A DNA stretch of 64,000 bases from Acidocella aromatica (GTDB taxonomy: Bacteria > Pseudomonadota > Alphaproteobacteria > Acetobacterales > Acetobacteraceae): assembly GCF_014201825.1 (NCBI RefSeq), contig NZ_JACHFJ010000010.1, positions 56,832 to 120,831 of the forward strand, in the 5' to 3' direction. Below the pieces are notes generated by a model that ran no database searches, was not told where the DNA came from, and saw only the letters and a list, made by a program, of their open reading frames with translations. Made by a program: the position numbers and the translations under genes. This document shows, in pieces, positions 17,658-29,018 of this stretch (position 1 is the first letter of the stretch; every line of letters begins with the position of its first letter).

Positions 17658-17709
17658 TGTCGCGCGTCTTTGTCGCTCGACACAATCTCTTGCGACAGAG
17701 ACACGCGAC
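17658..17709. repeat. Cluster of further TGTCGC half-sites
   Basis: TGTCGCG at 17658, then TGTCGCTCGAC (17671-17681) facing CTCTTGCGACA (17687-17697), a 27-bp imperfect palindrome, then CGCGAC at 17704-17709. These repeat the arm sequence of the two 28-bp sites and lie directly before the ftsY stop. They may be degenerate or additional recombinase sites. Confidence 0.4.
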
Positions 17710-17726
17710 CGCCAGCATTGCTCCCC

Positions 17727-18647
17727 CTACTCCCCCACCAGCGCCTTCCCAAACTCCTCCGGGTCGAACTCGCGCAGATCGTCGATCTGCTCGCCCGTGC
17801 CCACGGCGTGGATCGGCAGGCCGTATTTCTCGGCCAGGGCCACCACGATGCCGCCGCGCGCCGAGCCGTCCAGCTTGGTCACAATCAGCCCGGTCAGGTC
17901 CACCATCTCCTTGAAGATACCCACCTGCGTCACCGCGTTCTGGCCGGTGGTGGCGTCCAGCGTCAGCAGCGTGGCGTGCGGGGCTGTGGGGTCTAGCTTA
18001 CGGATCACGCGGATGATCTTGCGCAGCTCCTCCATCAGCGCGGTCTTGTTGTGCAGCCGCCCGGCGGTGTCGATCAGCAGCACATCCGCGCCGATCTTCT
18101 GCGCGCGGGACAGCGCGTCATGCGCCAGCGAAGCCGGGTCGGTATTGGCGGGGGCCGTCACCACCTCCACGCCCGCACGGGTACCCCAGACTTGGAGCTG
18201 CTCCACCGCCGCCGCGCGGAAGGTGTCGCCCGCCGCCAGCACGCAGGTAAGCCCCGCCTGCTTGTAGCGCAGCGCCAGCTTGCCGATGGTCGTGGTCTTG
18301 CCCGCCCCGTTCACCCCGGTCATCAGGATGACATAAGGCTTTTTGCTCCGGTCAATCTCCAAAGGCTTGGCCACGGGAGCCAGAACCTTACCGATCTCGC
18401 CGCCCAACGTCTCGCGGATTTCCTCGGAGGTAACCTCCTTGCCGAAGCGGGTGGAACGGAAGCTCTTGATCACCCGCGCTGCCACGGCCGTGCCGAGATC
18501 GGCGGCGATGAGCTGCTCCTCCAGCTCCTCCAGCGCCTCGTCATCGAGCTTGCGCTTGGTGAACACGGCGGCGATGTTGCCGGTGATCTTGGCCGCAGAG
18601 CGGGACAGCCCGGATTTGAGCCGGGAGAAGAAAGACGATACGGCCAT
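17727..18647 (-). CDS. ftsY: Signal recognition particle receptor FtsY
   Basis: A 306-residue SRP-type GTPase that receives SRP-ribosome complexes at the membrane. It has a short helical N domain (residues 1-90) and a G domain with GVNGAGKTTTIGKL (P-loop), DTFRAAAVEQL, DTAGR and TKLDGSARGG. The long acidic A domain of E. coli FtsY is missing, as is normal in alphaproteobacteria. It lies three bases after dapF stops, so the two are one operon; the usual MiaB-like gene between them is absent. Confidence 0.95.
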   Translation of the reverse strand: MAVSSFFSRLKSGLSRSAAKITGNIAAVFTKRKLDDEALEELEEQLIAADLGTAVAARVIKSFRSTRFGKEVTSEEIRETLGGEIGKVLAPVAKPLEIDRSKKPYVILMTGVNGAGKTTTIGKLALRYKQAGLTCVLAAGDTFRAAAVEQLQVWGTRAGVEVVTAPANTDPASLAHDALSRAQKIGADVLLIDTAGRLHNKTALMEELRKIIRVIRKLDPTAPHATLLTLDATTGQNAVTQVGIFKEMVDLTGLIVTKLDGSARGGIVVALAEKYGLPIHAVGTGEQIDDLREFDPEEFGKALVGE

Positions 18648-18650
18648 GTT

Positions 18651-19472
18651 TTACACCAGATCCGGCAGTTCGCCCGCGAAGGCGGTTTCAGCGGGGCCGC
18701 GCATCAGCACATGCCCGTTCTCGGCCCAGGTGATGAGCAGCTCGCCGCCATCCATCGCCACCGTGGCCTGACGCCCTGTGAGGCCACGCCGGTGCGCATT
18801 CACCAGCGCCGCGCAGGCGCCGGAGCCGCAGGCGAGTGTCAGCCCTGCCCCGCGCTCCCACACTTTCAGGCGGATGCGGCTCGGGCTCTCGATCAGGGCG
18901 AAGCCTATATTGGCGCGCTCGGGGAACATCCGGTGCGTTTCCAGCTTCGGGCCGATCAGCTCGATCCGCAGATGGGCGAAGCCATCGACAAAGAAGGTGG
19001 CGTGCGGGTTGCCCATGGAGCAGGCGGCGGGGTCGGAGACCGGGCCGAGCGCCAGTTGCAGATGCAGCGTATCCGCCGGACCTACGAGCGGGATGTCGCC
19101 CCATTCCAGCAGCGGCGTGCCCATATCCACCTCAACCAGACCCGGCCCCAGGATTTCCGCCTTCAGCAGGCCAGAGATGGTGCGGATGGTCACCCCGCGC
19201 TCGCCGGTTTCCTCGGCCAGCAGGGCGGCCACGCAGCGCGTGGCATTGCCACAGGCGCCGCTTTCGGAGCCGTCGGCGTTCAGGATGCGCATGAAGGCGT
19301 CGGCCCCGGCTTCGTCGGGCTCGATGATGACGAGCTGGTCGCAGCCCACGCCTAGGCGGCGGTCGGCAATGTGGCGGATGGCGGCGGCGGAGAGGTTCAG
19401 CTGCGTCGTGCGGGCATCCAGCACCACGAAGTCATTCCCCGCGCCATGCATTTTTAAGAAGTGAAGCGGCAT
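18651..19472 (-). CDS. dapF: Diaminopimelate epimerase
   Basis: A 273-residue enzyme that converts LL- to meso-diaminopimelate for lysine and peptidoglycan. The two catalytic cysteines are Cys74 in [10 protein letters not shown] and Cys215 in LACGSGACA, at nearly the spacing found in E. coli. The N-terminus [15 protein letters not shown] is typical. It is translated just ahead of ftsY, and mreB lies 42 bp upstream on the same strand. Confidence 0.95.
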   Translation of the reverse strand: MPLHFLKMHGAGNDFVVLDARTTQLNLSAAAIRHIADRRLGVGCDQLVIIEPDEAGADAFMRILNADGSESGACGNATRCVAALLAEETGERGVTIRTISGLLKAEILGPGLVEVDMGTPLLEWGDIPLVGPADTLHLQLALGPVSDPAACSMGNPHATFFVDGFAHLRIELIGPKLETHRMFPERANIGFALIESPSRIRLKVWERGAGLTLACGSGACAALVNAHRRGLTGRQATVAMDGGELLITWAENGHVLMRGPAETAFAGELPDLV

Positions 19473-19514
19473 GGCGCTAAATTAGCGCGCCATGCCGGGG
19501 GCGGCAAACCGCCG

Positions 19515-21306
<1,792 letters not shown>

Positions 21307-21330
21307 TCCCCGGGAACCGACTGCGACGGA

Positions 21331-21355
21331 AGGGGGGCCAAAAGCCCCCCTTTTT
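21331..21355 (+). terminator. Rho-independent terminator after glycine-zipper lipoprotein
   Basis: Eight-base stem AGGGGGGC (21331-21338) with GCCCCCCT (21344-21351), loop CAAAA, then a T-rich tail. It separates the lipoprotein gene from convergent htpG, which stops at 21360. Confidence 0.85.
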
Positions 21356-21359
21356 GTTT

Positions 21360-23147
21360 TCAGGCTCCGGCGATGGCGGCGGCCACGCGCCGCACGAAGG
21401 CCGCAGGGTCCTCGGGCAGATCGCCCTCCTGCAGCTTGGCGAGGTCCAGCAGCAGCCCGGCCTCGTCCTCCACGCTCTCGCGCGTGGCCAGGGCCTGCAC
21501 CAGCTTGTGGCTGGGGTTGATCTCCAGCTTCGGCGGCAAGCCGAACACCGGGCGCCCGGCCCGGCGCAGCAGGCGCTGCATGGCAAGATCCGGCCCGCCC
21601 TCGGCCGCCACCAGCATGGCGGGGCTGTCCTGCAGGCGGGTGGAGGCGGACACGGCAGACACTTTGCCATCCAGCGCCTTGGCCAGCTTCTCGCACAGGG
21701 ATTTCACCGTCTCATCCGCCTCTGCGGCCTCGAACAGCGCCCCGGCCTGGGAGACGCTAGTGAGCTTCTTCTCCTTGTAGGTGCCCAGGCGCGCGGGCCA
21801 GAAGGCGTCGATCGCATCGGACAGCAGCAGCACCTCGAACCCCTTGGCGGCGAAGCCTTCAAGCTGCGGCGAGGTCTTCAGATGTCCGGCCTCACCCGCC
21901 AGGTAGTAGATCGCCTCCTGCCCTTCCGGCATGCGGGCGATGTACTCGTCCAGCGTGGTCGAACCCTCCCTGGTGGACTCGAAGCGCAACAGCCCCGCGA
22001 TATCAGCCGCATGGCCGGTATCCTCGTAAATGCCCTCCTTCAGCACCACGCCGAAATTCTCCAGGAAGGCCTTGAACGCCTCTGGCTCCTTGGCCTTGGC
22101 CTTCAGTTCGGAGAGCACGCGGTTGACGAGCGCCTTGCGGATCTTGTCCAGCACCGGTGTGGCCTGGAGCAGCTCGCGGGAGACGTTCAGCGGCAGATCC
22201 TCGGTATCCACCACGCCGCTGACGAAGGAGAGCCAGTGCGGCAGCAGCTCGGCCTGGTCAGTGATGAACATCCGCTTCACGTGGAGCCGGACTTTCGACG
22301 CCCGCACATCCTCGACCGGCATGAACGGCTTGGAGGACGGGATGAACAGCAGCGCCGAGAATTCCAGCGTGCCTTCCGCACGCCAATGGATCGTCGCCCA
22401 GGGCTCGTCGAACTGATGCGCCACATGGCGGTAGAAATCGGCGTATTCCTCGGCCGAAATCTCGCTCTTCGGCCTGCGCCAGAGCGCCTTGCCCTCGGTC
22501 ACGGGTTTGAACGCGCCGTCCTCCTCCAGCTCGATGGGCAGAGCGATATGGTCGGCCCATTTGCGGATGACGGTCTCCAGGCGCAACGGCTCCAGGAACT
22601 CCTCGGCATCGGGCTTGATGTGCAGGAGGATGGTGGTGCCAGGGGCTTCCCGCGTCGCGCTCTTCAGCGTGTACTGGCCCTTGCCGTCCGAGACCCATTC
22701 CCAGGCCTCGTCGTGCCCGGCCTTGCGGGAGATGACTTCCACTTTGTCCGCCACCATGAAGGCGGAGTAGAATCCCACGCCGAATTGGCCGATCAGGCTG
22801 GGCCGGTCCTCGGGCTTCTTCTCGGCGAGCTGCGAGGTGAAGGCGGCGGTGCCGGAGCGGGCGATGGTGCCCAGATGGTCCGCCAGCTCCTCCTTGGTCA
22901 TGCCGATGCCGCAATCCTCGATGCGGATGGTCTGAGCCAGCTTGTCCACCGAGATGCGGATGGCCGGATTCTCGGGCAGGGCCAAAGCCTCGTCCGACAA
23001 GGCCAGGAAGCGGCGCTTATCCGTGGCGTCGGCGGCGTTGGCCACCAGCTCGCGCAGGAAGATCTCGCGGTCCGAGTAGAGCGAATGCACCACAAGGTCG
23101 AGCAGGCGGCCGACCTCGGTGCCGAAATTACGTGTTTCTTCAGTCAT
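21360..23147 (-). CDS. htpG: Chaperone protein HtpG (Hsp90)
   Basis: A 595-residue Hsp90. The N-terminal ATPase domain shows [18 protein letters not shown], the GIGMTKEEL segment and [17 protein letters not shown]. The middle domain contains [17 protein letters not shown] and [12 protein letters not shown] segments. The C-terminal dimerisation domain is intact. GAGGA precedes the ATG. Sequence order and length are normal. Confidence 0.95.
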   Translation of the reverse strand: MTEETRNFGTEVGRLLDLVVHSLYSDREIFLRELVANAADATDKRRFLALSDEALALPENPAIRISVDKLAQTIRIEDCGIGMTKEELADHLGTIARSGTAAFTSQLAEKKPEDRPSLIGQFGVGFYSAFMVADKVEVISRKAGHDEAWEWVSDGKGQYTLKSATREAPGTTILLHIKPDAEEFLEPLRLETVIRKWADHIALPIELEEDGAFKPVTEGKALWRRPKSEISAEEYADFYRHVAHQFDEPWATIHWRAEGTLEFSALLFIPSSKPFMPVEDVRASKVRLHVKRMFITDQAELLPHWLSFVSGVVDTEDLPLNVSRELLQATPVLDKIRKALVNRVLSELKAKAKEPEAFKAFLENFGVVLKEGIYEDTGHAADIAGLLRFESTREGSTTLDEYIARMPEGQEAIYYLAGEAGHLKTSPQLEGFAAKGFEVLLLSDAIDAFWPARLGTYKEKKLTSVSQAGALFEAAEADETVKSLCEKLAKALDGKVSAVSASTRLQDSPAMLVAAEGGPDLAMQRLLRRAGRPVFGLPPKLEINPSHKLVQALATRESVEDEAGLLLDLAKLQEGDLPEDPAAFVRRVAAAIAGA

Positions 23148-23264
23148 GCGGTCCTCGTTCTGGTGGCGCGTAATTTATGAAAACCAGTCCAACTCTCCAA
23201 GAGGGTAGCGGCATACTTGCGGCGCTGTTATGGGGCGGGCCGCAACCAGTTTTCGGAGCTTCCC

Positions 23265-23729
23265 ATGGCCGCAAACGCGACCTTCACCCGCCTCAACCGC
23301 GCCAATCTTGGCGATCTCGTCGCCGCCGCACAGGACGACGACCCACGGGCCCTCGCCAATTTCCTGGCCGAGGCCGGGACCTCGGTGGCGGAGTATGACG
23401 GCGATGGCGAGATCTTCTCCGTGCTGCTGCCCATCCTGGCGGACGATTACGACATCGACCTGGAGACCAGCGAGAACGCGACCCTGGCGGACATCGCCGA
23501 GGCGACCGACACGCTGGTCTTCATCCTCACCCAGGACGACCAGGACCGTTACCTCGAACAGCTAGCCCCGGATAATTTCGACGCCAAGGAGCTGGCCGAG
23601 CTGTACGAGGACTTCACCGAGGACGAGGCCGACGGCGCCGGCGAGGCGATGCTGACGGCTATCGGCGCGCTGCACCAGGCGCTCGGCGAGACTGACGCCG
23701 AACACGTGATCGTGGTGACGGCCGGGTAA
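23265..23729 (+). CDS. Acidic hypothetical protein
   Basis: A 154-residue, strongly acidic, soluble protein; Asp and Glu are dense throughout, for example in LAPDNFDAKELAELYEDFTEDEADG. Start ATG 23265 has GGAG seven bases upstream and is preferred over the frame from 23217. No domain recognised and no signal peptide. It ends directly against the convergent SPFH gene. Function unknown. Confidence 0.65.
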   Translation: MAANATFTRLNRANLGDLVAAAQDDDPRALANFLAEAGTSVAEYDGDGEIFSVLLPILADDYDIDLETSENATLADIAEATDTLVFILTQDDQDRYLEQLAPDNFDAKELAELYEDFTEDEADGAGEAMLTAIGALHQALGETDAEHVIVVTAG

Positions 23730-24620
23730 CTACGCGCTCGGCACGGAGCCGGGCACGGGCGACATAACGGGCAGCGCGGGAGACTGCGCCGCCGGCGGCA
23801 CGTTGAGCGCAATGGACGCGCCCAGGGCGTTGGCCATGCCGGTGGGCACCAGGATGGTCACGCCGCGATCCTTGTTCATGTCGTAGATCAGGCCCATCTG
23901 GCGGATCTGCAGCGCCACCGGGTTGTTTGCGTAAATATGCGAGGCGGCGGCGATCTGCTCGGCGATGGCGACCTCGGCGCTGGCCAAGGTCACGCGCGCC
24001 TCTTTCTCTTTCTCGGCCTGGGCGTTGCGGCTCATCGCGTCGTTCAGTTCGGGCGGGATCTTCACGTCGCGGATCTCCACCGCGATATCGCCAATGCCCC
24101 AGCCATCGGTCTTGCGGGCGATCAGCGCCTGCAACTTCTCGTCCACCAACTCGCGGCTGGCCAGCAAATCCGAGAGCCGAGTGGCGGAGATCACCTCGCG
24201 CAGCGAGGTCTGCGCCACCTGGGCAACCATATTGCGGTAGTCGGTAAGCTCGGTGGCGGCGCGCTTCACGTCCGTCACGCGCCAGAACAGAATGGAGTCC
24301 ATGGTCACGCTCACGGCATCGGCGGTCAGCGTGTCCTCGGCCGAGATGCGCGTGGATTGGCGGCGGGTATCCACCACCGTGTAAACATTCTCGAAAGCCG
24401 GAATGAGGAAATACAGCCCCGGCCCTCGCACCCCGGCAAAGCGCCCAAGGAACAGAACCACCGCGCGCTCCCACTCGGCGCAAGTGCGCAGGGTGATGCC
24501 GAGAATGATGCCGACGGCGATCAGCGCGATGCCGATGCCCGTCAGGCCGAGGAAGTAGATAGTCGCGGCGCCGATGGCGGCGAAAAAGACGGCGATCAGC
24601 GTGACGGCATTGTTGTTCAT
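23730..24620 (-). CDS. SPFH/band 7 (stomatin/slipin) membrane protein
   Basis: A 296-residue protein with a hydrophobic N-terminal hairpin (residues 5-45), a band 7 domain (AWERAVVLFLGRFAGVRGPGLYFLIP, then VDTRRQSTRISAEDTLTADAV) and a helical segment rich in Ala/Glu. Slipins scaffold membrane microdomains and often pair with an NfeD protein; no nfeD gene is beside it here. ATG 24620 has GGAGGG upstream. Divergent from rmuC. Confidence 0.9.
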   Translation of the reverse strand: MNNNAVTLIAVFFAAIGAATIYFLGLTGIGIALIAVGIILGITLRTCAEWERAVVLFLGRFAGVRGPGLYFLIPAFENVYTVVDTRRQSTRISAEDTLTADAVSVTMDSILFWRVTDVKRAATELTDYRNMVAQVAQTSLREVISATRLSDLLASRELVDEKLQALIARKTDGWGIGDIAVEIRDVKIPPELNDAMSRNAQAEKEKEARVTLASAEVAIAEQIAAASHIYANNPVALQIRQMGLIYDMNKDRGVTILVPTGMANALGASIALNVPPAAQSPALPVMSPVPGSVPSA

Positions 24621-24701
24621 GCGGCCCTCCTGGGGTTTGCGGCTCAGGCTAGCATGCAACTGTTTTGCCTGCGACTCGCTGTCCCTGCTACCCATGGGGG
24701 C

Positions 24702-25940
24702 ATGAGCAGTGAATTCTTGATGGCGTTTGTGGCGGCAATCCTGGCCCTGGTGGCGGCTGGCTTGGCGGGTTTGGCTTGGCAGGCGGCGCGCGGCGCGCCG
24801 CAGCGCCTGGGGCTGACGCTAGACAAGCTGTTGGCCAATGAGCGCGCCGAGGCGGAGACGACCCGCGCCTTTCTGGCCGCGGCGGAGGGGCGGCTGACCG
24901 CTGCGATCCAGGCCGGGACGACCGAGGCGCTCTCGCGCGCGTTCAGCCAGATCAGCGCCGCGACCCAGAACGTGGCCAGCACCGTGGACGGGCTGCGCCG
25001 CCAAGCCGCAGAAGACGCGCAGAAGACACTGGCGCTTCTGGAATCACGCCTGACCACCATCCAAAGCTCAGTGAACGAAAAGCTGCACGATGCGGTGGAA
25101 CAGCAGATGACCGTCAGCTTCGCACGGGTGCTGGAACAATTCGCCCAGGTGCAGCAGGCGATGGGCGAGGTGCAATCCGCCGCCGCACAGATCGGCGACC
25201 TCAAGCGCCTGTTCTCCAACGTGAAGACCCGTGGCGGCTGGGGCGAGGCGCAGCTCGGCGCCATGCTGGAGCAGATCCTGCCCCCCGGCGCGTTCGAGCG
25301 TAATTTCGCGGTGAAGGACGGGGCGCGCGAGCGTGTGGACTTCGCCCTGCGGATGCCGGCGCGCGAGAAGCTCTGGCTGCCCGTGGACGCCAAATTCCCC
25401 ACCGAGGATTACGAGCGCCTGCTCGCCGCCGCCGACGCCGCCGATAACGAGGCCGAGCGCAGCGCACGCGACGGGCTGGCCGTGCGCGCGCGGCTGGAGG
25501 CGAAGAAGATCCGGGAAAAATACATCTCCCCGCCGGAGACTGTGGATTTCGGCGTGATGTATTTGCCCAGCGACGGGCTGTTCGCCGAAGTGGCGCGTAT
25601 CCCCGGGCTCATCGACGATGTGCGGAGCCGGGAGAAGGTCATCATCCTCGGCCCGACCCTGCTACCCGCCATGCTGCAAACCATCCATCTCGGCCATGTC
25701 ACGCTGGATTTGGAGAAGCGCGCCGGCGAGATAGGCAAGCTGCTGGGCGCCACGCGCGGCGAGATGGTGAAGATGGACGATGTGCTGGCCAAGCTTGCCG
25801 CCAATGCCAGCGCCATGAGCAATAATATCGAGAAGGCCCGCGTGCGCACTCGCGCGGTAAGCCGGGTGCTGCGCAATGTGGAGATGGTGGATGGCGCCCC
25901 CGCCCAGGTGCTGCTGGGGCTGGAGAACGAGGAAGAGTGA
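24702..25940 (+). CDS. rmuC: DNA recombination protein RmuC
   Basis: A 412-residue protein: N-terminal membrane anchor (residues 5-25), a long coiled coil to about residue 165, then the RmuC nuclease-fold domain with GGWGEAQLGAMLEQILP, LWLPVDAKFPTEDYERL and PSDGLFAEVAR. RmuC limits inversion at short inverted repeats. ATG 24702 has GGGGG just upstream; the frame is open far upstream only as shadow of the SPFH gene. Its TGA overlaps the GTG start of the SCO gene. Confidence 0.9.
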   Translation: MSSEFLMAFVAAILALVAAGLAGLAWQAARGAPQRLGLTLDKLLANERAEAETTRAFLAAAEGRLTAAIQAGTTEALSRAFSQISAATQNVASTVDGLRRQAAEDAQKTLALLESRLTTIQSSVNEKLHDAVEQQMTVSFARVLEQFAQVQQAMGEVQSAAAQIGDLKRLFSNVKTRGGWGEAQLGAMLEQILPPGAFERNFAVKDGARERVDFALRMPAREKLWLPVDAKFPTEDYERLLAAADAADNEAERSARDGLAVRARLEAKKIREKYISPPETVDFGVMYLPSDGLFAEVARIPGLIDDVRSREKVIILGPTLLPAMLQTIHLGHVTLDLEKRAGEIGKLLGATRGEMVKMDDVLAKLAANASAMSNNIEKARVRTRAVSRVLRNVEMVDGAPAQVLLGLENEEE

Positions 25941-26524
25941 GCCCGCGCCGCCGCTCCCTGCTCGCTTTACCCGTGCTGGCCCTTGCCGGGTGCCATCATG
26001 ATCTTTCGCCACAGGATGTGAGCGTGCGCGGTCTGGTCCCGGACCTTGCCTTCACCATGATCGACGCCGCCACCGGCCAGAGCATGACCGGGGCGGATAT
26101 GCGAGGGTCGGTCACGCTGCTCTATTTCGGCTACACGCATTGCCCGGATGTCTGCCCGGCGACGCTGTATAATCTCCAGCGCATCCAGGCCCGCATGGGC
26201 GCGGCGGCTTCCAAGGTGCGGGTGCTGTTCGTCACCGTGGACCCGGACCGCGACACCCCCGCCCTGCTGGCGCAATACGCGGCGCTGTTCGGGCCCAACG
26301 TCACCGGGCTGCGCGGCACGCCGGATGCGCTCTACGCCCTGGCGCGGCGCTACCGCGTGGTGTTCTCGGTGAGCAAGGCGCCCACATACACCGTTACCCA
26401 TTCAGCGGCGGTGTATGTGTTCAATGCCCAGGGACAGGCTGAATTCATCATCGCCGGGCTGGATACGCCGCAACCCGACCTCGACGGCATCGCCCGCGAT
26501 CTACGCGGCGTGGCCGCCGAGTAA
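25937..26524 (+). CDS. SCO1/SenC-type copper chaperone lipoprotein
   Basis: A 195-residue thioredoxin-fold protein. Lipobox LALAGC gives lipidated Cys19. The copper ligands are Cys69 and Cys73 in THCPDVCP and His155 in TVTHSAAV, as in SCO1 proteins that deliver copper to the CuA site of cytochrome oxidase. The GTG start overlaps the rmuC stop (GTGA). No oxidase genes are in view. Confidence 0.9.
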   Translation: MSPRRRSLLALPVLALAGCHHDLSPQDVSVRGLVPDLAFTMIDAATGQSMTGADMRGSVTLLYFGYTHCPDVCPATLYNLQRIQARMGAAASKVRVLFVTVDPDRDTPALLAQYAALFGPNVTGLRGTPDALYALARRYRVVFSVSKAPTYTVTHSAAVYVFNAQGQAEFIIAGLDTPQPDLDGIARDLRGVAAE

Positions 26525-28747
26525 CTACTGCGAGGACAGCCCCAGCAGCGCTTGACGGTTATAGGGGATCTCGATCCCCTCCTCGGCGAAGCATTTGACC
26601 ACCCGGGCGTAGAATTCACGCCGCACGGCCCAGTGCTGGCCGGGGCCGGTGCGGATCTGCCCGGTGACGATCAACCCCAGCGCGCCGAACTCGTCCAGCC
26701 CAAAGAGTTGCAGATCGTCGCGGATCATGTCGCCCCATTTCTTATCCTCGCGCATGGCCTTGGCGATCTCGCGCAGCACAGCGAAGACATGGTCGATATT
26801 CTCGCGGTAGCCCACCGTTATGGAAATCTGCGCATAGCTGAAATCGCGCGTCATGTTGGTGACGGTGCCGACCGATGAGAACGGGATGATGTTCACCGAG
26901 CCATCGGAGCCGCGCAGGCGGATGGTGCGGATGGACAAGCGTTCCACCGTGCCGCTCAGCCCACCGAGCGAGACGGAATCCCCCACCTGCATTGCGTCCT
27001 CAAGCAGCAGAAAAAGCCCGGTGATCACATCCTGCACCAGCTTTTGGCTGCCGAAGCCGACCGCGATGCCCGCAACGCCAGAGACCGCGAGCAGCCCGGT
27101 GGCGTTCACGCCGATCTCGGCCAGGGAGGCGAAGAAAGCGACCAGCAGGATGACCGTGCCGATGGTGGCGCGCAGCAGCGGCGCCAGCGTACGCAGGCGC
27201 GAGGCTTGGCGGGTGCGGCCGTCATCGGTCAGGCGCTCGACCCGCCGGTGCAGCAGGATATTCGCGCCCTCCCACAAAACCAGCGCCACGGCGATGGTGA
27301 TGACGATGGAGACCAGCGCGCCGAGCAGGCCGCGGCTCAATGGGTCGGTGAGCAGGGAGCTGAAGACATCCACTCCCCAGCCCTGCAGAATAAGCAGCAG
27401 CACCAGCACGCCGATAACGATGCGGATGAACACGCGGATGAGCGGGTTATAGGCCCGCGCGCGCGCCGCCAGCATCGGGTGGCGCACCTTGGCGGCCATG
27501 GGGTCGGGGAAGGCGCGTTCGAGCAGCACGGTGCTGCCCGTCCAGGCCAGGCGGCCAAGGAGCAACGCCACCGCCAGCACCAGCACCACGCGCAGCAGCA
27601 CGATAAAGGCGTTCGGCACCCCGCCCGCCAGCGCCACCCACAGCGCCAGCACGTAGAACAGCGCGAAATAATGCCACAGCCCGCCTAGCCGCTGGCGCAG
27701 CGCGGCGCGCGCGCCCTCGGCCCCGGCCGGACCGGAAATCCAGCGCCCCACCAGCGCCCGGCTCTGCCAGATGCTGACCGCGAGTTCGAGGTGCAACACC
27801 AGGGCGACAAGCCGCCCCAGGACATTGCCGCCATCTTGCGGCAACCCGAGGATCTCCGCCGTGGCAATGAGGCTGTAGCCGACGAAACCGGTGGCCAGCA
27901 GCACGAAGACGCGCTGCATGATGGCCTGGGCGCGCGGGCTGGGCATGGCGATGAGGCGCAGCTGAGCGGCGGCGGGGGCGATGAGCAGGCGCACCGCCTC
28001 CTGCGCCAGACGGCAGGCAAGATAGGCGTTACCGATGCCGGTGATGGCCAGATGCGCCGGACGGCCCTTCAGCACGCCATAGGAGATGAGCAGTTGCAGC
28101 CCCACGGCAAAGCCGATGAGCGGCAGCAACCCAAGGACAAACCGCAGCAGCGCGAACACCAGCCGCCGCGACCAGGCCAGCACCGAGACGCTACGGTCGG
28201 TGCGTTTCTCCAACTCCCCCGCCTCGGCATCGGCCAGGCCCTGCTCGTCCTGATCGGGCAGGAATTCGGCCCGCCGGGGCTCGGCGTAGCGCAGGCAAAG
28301 TGCCGCCGGGCGGCGCAGGAACAAGCGAAGTGCCGCCTCCAGCAGCAAGGCGGGCAGCAGCGCGCAAACCAGCCCAAGGCCGATGGCCCTGGCATCGGCC
28401 AGGCGCTGCGGCGAGGCGGCGAGGCTCTCCAGCCAGAGCAGCACGGGGGTAAGGCGGGTGGAACGATGCACTGCCCCGGCGACATCCTCGAAAGTCTGCC
28501 GGGCCTCGCCGCCAACCGCGCTGGCGATGGAGAAACCCAGCGCATCGGTGCCGAAGGGCGTGGCGCCGGTATTGTCTGGCTGCGGGGCGGGCACGGCATT
28601 GGCCAGCGCCGCCAGCGGCGAACCGGGAATAATGGTGGTGGAGGCCTTGGCCGGAGCCGCGCTGCCGGTGGCCGGGCTGGCCTGCGCCAGGGCGGGCGCG
28701 CTGTGGCAGAGGGCAAGCAGAAGAACGAAGATGGAGGCAAAGCGCAT
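26525..28747 (-). CDS. Large MscS-family mechanosensitive channel
   Basis: A 740-residue protein with a signal peptide (MRFASIFVLLLALCHSAPALA), a periplasmic Ala/Pro-rich stretch, then about ten membrane segments and a C-terminal MscS pore and beta domain (AVSGVAGIAVGFGSQKLVQDVITGLFLLLEDAMQVGD). It resembles the long MscS homologues (YbdG/MscK style) that vent solutes on osmotic downshock. ATG 28747 was chosen because the signal peptide begins there; no good ribosome site is seen. Convergent with the SCO gene. Confidence 0.9.
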   Translation of the reverse strand: MRFASIFVLLLALCHSAPALAQASPATGSAAPAKASTTIIPGSPLAALANAVPAPQPDNTGATPFGTDALGFSIASAVGGEARQTFEDVAGAVHRSTRLTPVLLWLESLAASPQRLADARAIGLGLVCALLPALLLEAALRLFLRRPAALCLRYAEPRRAEFLPDQDEQGLADAEAGELEKRTDRSVSVLAWSRRLVFALLRFVLGLLPLIGFAVGLQLLISYGVLKGRPAHLAITGIGNAYLACRLAQEAVRLLIAPAAAQLRLIAMPSPRAQAIMQRVFVLLATGFVGYSLIATAEILGLPQDGGNVLGRLVALVLHLELAVSIWQSRALVGRWISGPAGAEGARAALRQRLGGLWHYFALFYVLALWVALAGGVPNAFIVLLRVVLVLAVALLLGRLAWTGSTVLLERAFPDPMAAKVRHPMLAARARAYNPLIRVFIRIVIGVLVLLLILQGWGVDVFSSLLTDPLSRGLLGALVSIVITIAVALVLWEGANILLHRRVERLTDDGRTRQASRLRTLAPLLRATIGTVILLVAFFASLAEIGVNATGLLAVSGVAGIAVGFGSQKLVQDVITGLFLLLEDAMQVGDSVSLGGLSGTVERLSIRTIRLRGSDGSVNIIPFSSVGTVTNMTRDFSYAQISITVGYRENIDHVFAVLREIAKAMREDKKWGDMIRDDLQLFGLDEFGALGLIVTGQIRTGPGQHWAVRREFYARVVKCFAEEGIEIPYNRQALLGLSSQ

Positions 28748-28825
28748 GGCCGGAACTGAGGTGGGATTGGCGGGGAAGTCAACCGCCATGCTGGGCAAAG
28801 CGGCCCGCACGCTTATATTGGAGGC

Positions 28826-29014
28826 ATGAAGATATTTCTCCTGGCCCTGCTGGCGCTGGACATGCTGGCCGTTGTCGCCGTAATGCTGGCCGGAGCGCTG
28901 GGCATGGCCAACCCGGAGCGCGACCCGCGCCGCTCCAACCGGCTGATGCGCTGGCGCGTGATTCTGCAAGGCGTGGCGGTGGCTCTGGTGCTGGCGCTGA
29001 TGCTTGCCGGATAA
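28826..29014 (+). CDS. HIG1-type twin-transmembrane protein
   Basis: A 62-residue protein with two membrane helices (about residues 2-24 and 44-60) joined by a basic loop containing RRSNRLMRWRVILQG, a motif of bacterial HIG1 (hypoxia-induced gene 1) proteins. These associate with respiratory oxidases in some bacteria. GGAGG precedes the ATG. The alkB-type gene starts five bases after the stop, so the two are likely co-translated. Confidence 0.8.
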   Translation: MKIFLLALLALDMLAVVAVMLAGALGMANPERDPRRSNRLMRWRVILQGVAVALVLALMLAG

Positions 29015-29018
29015 TCCC

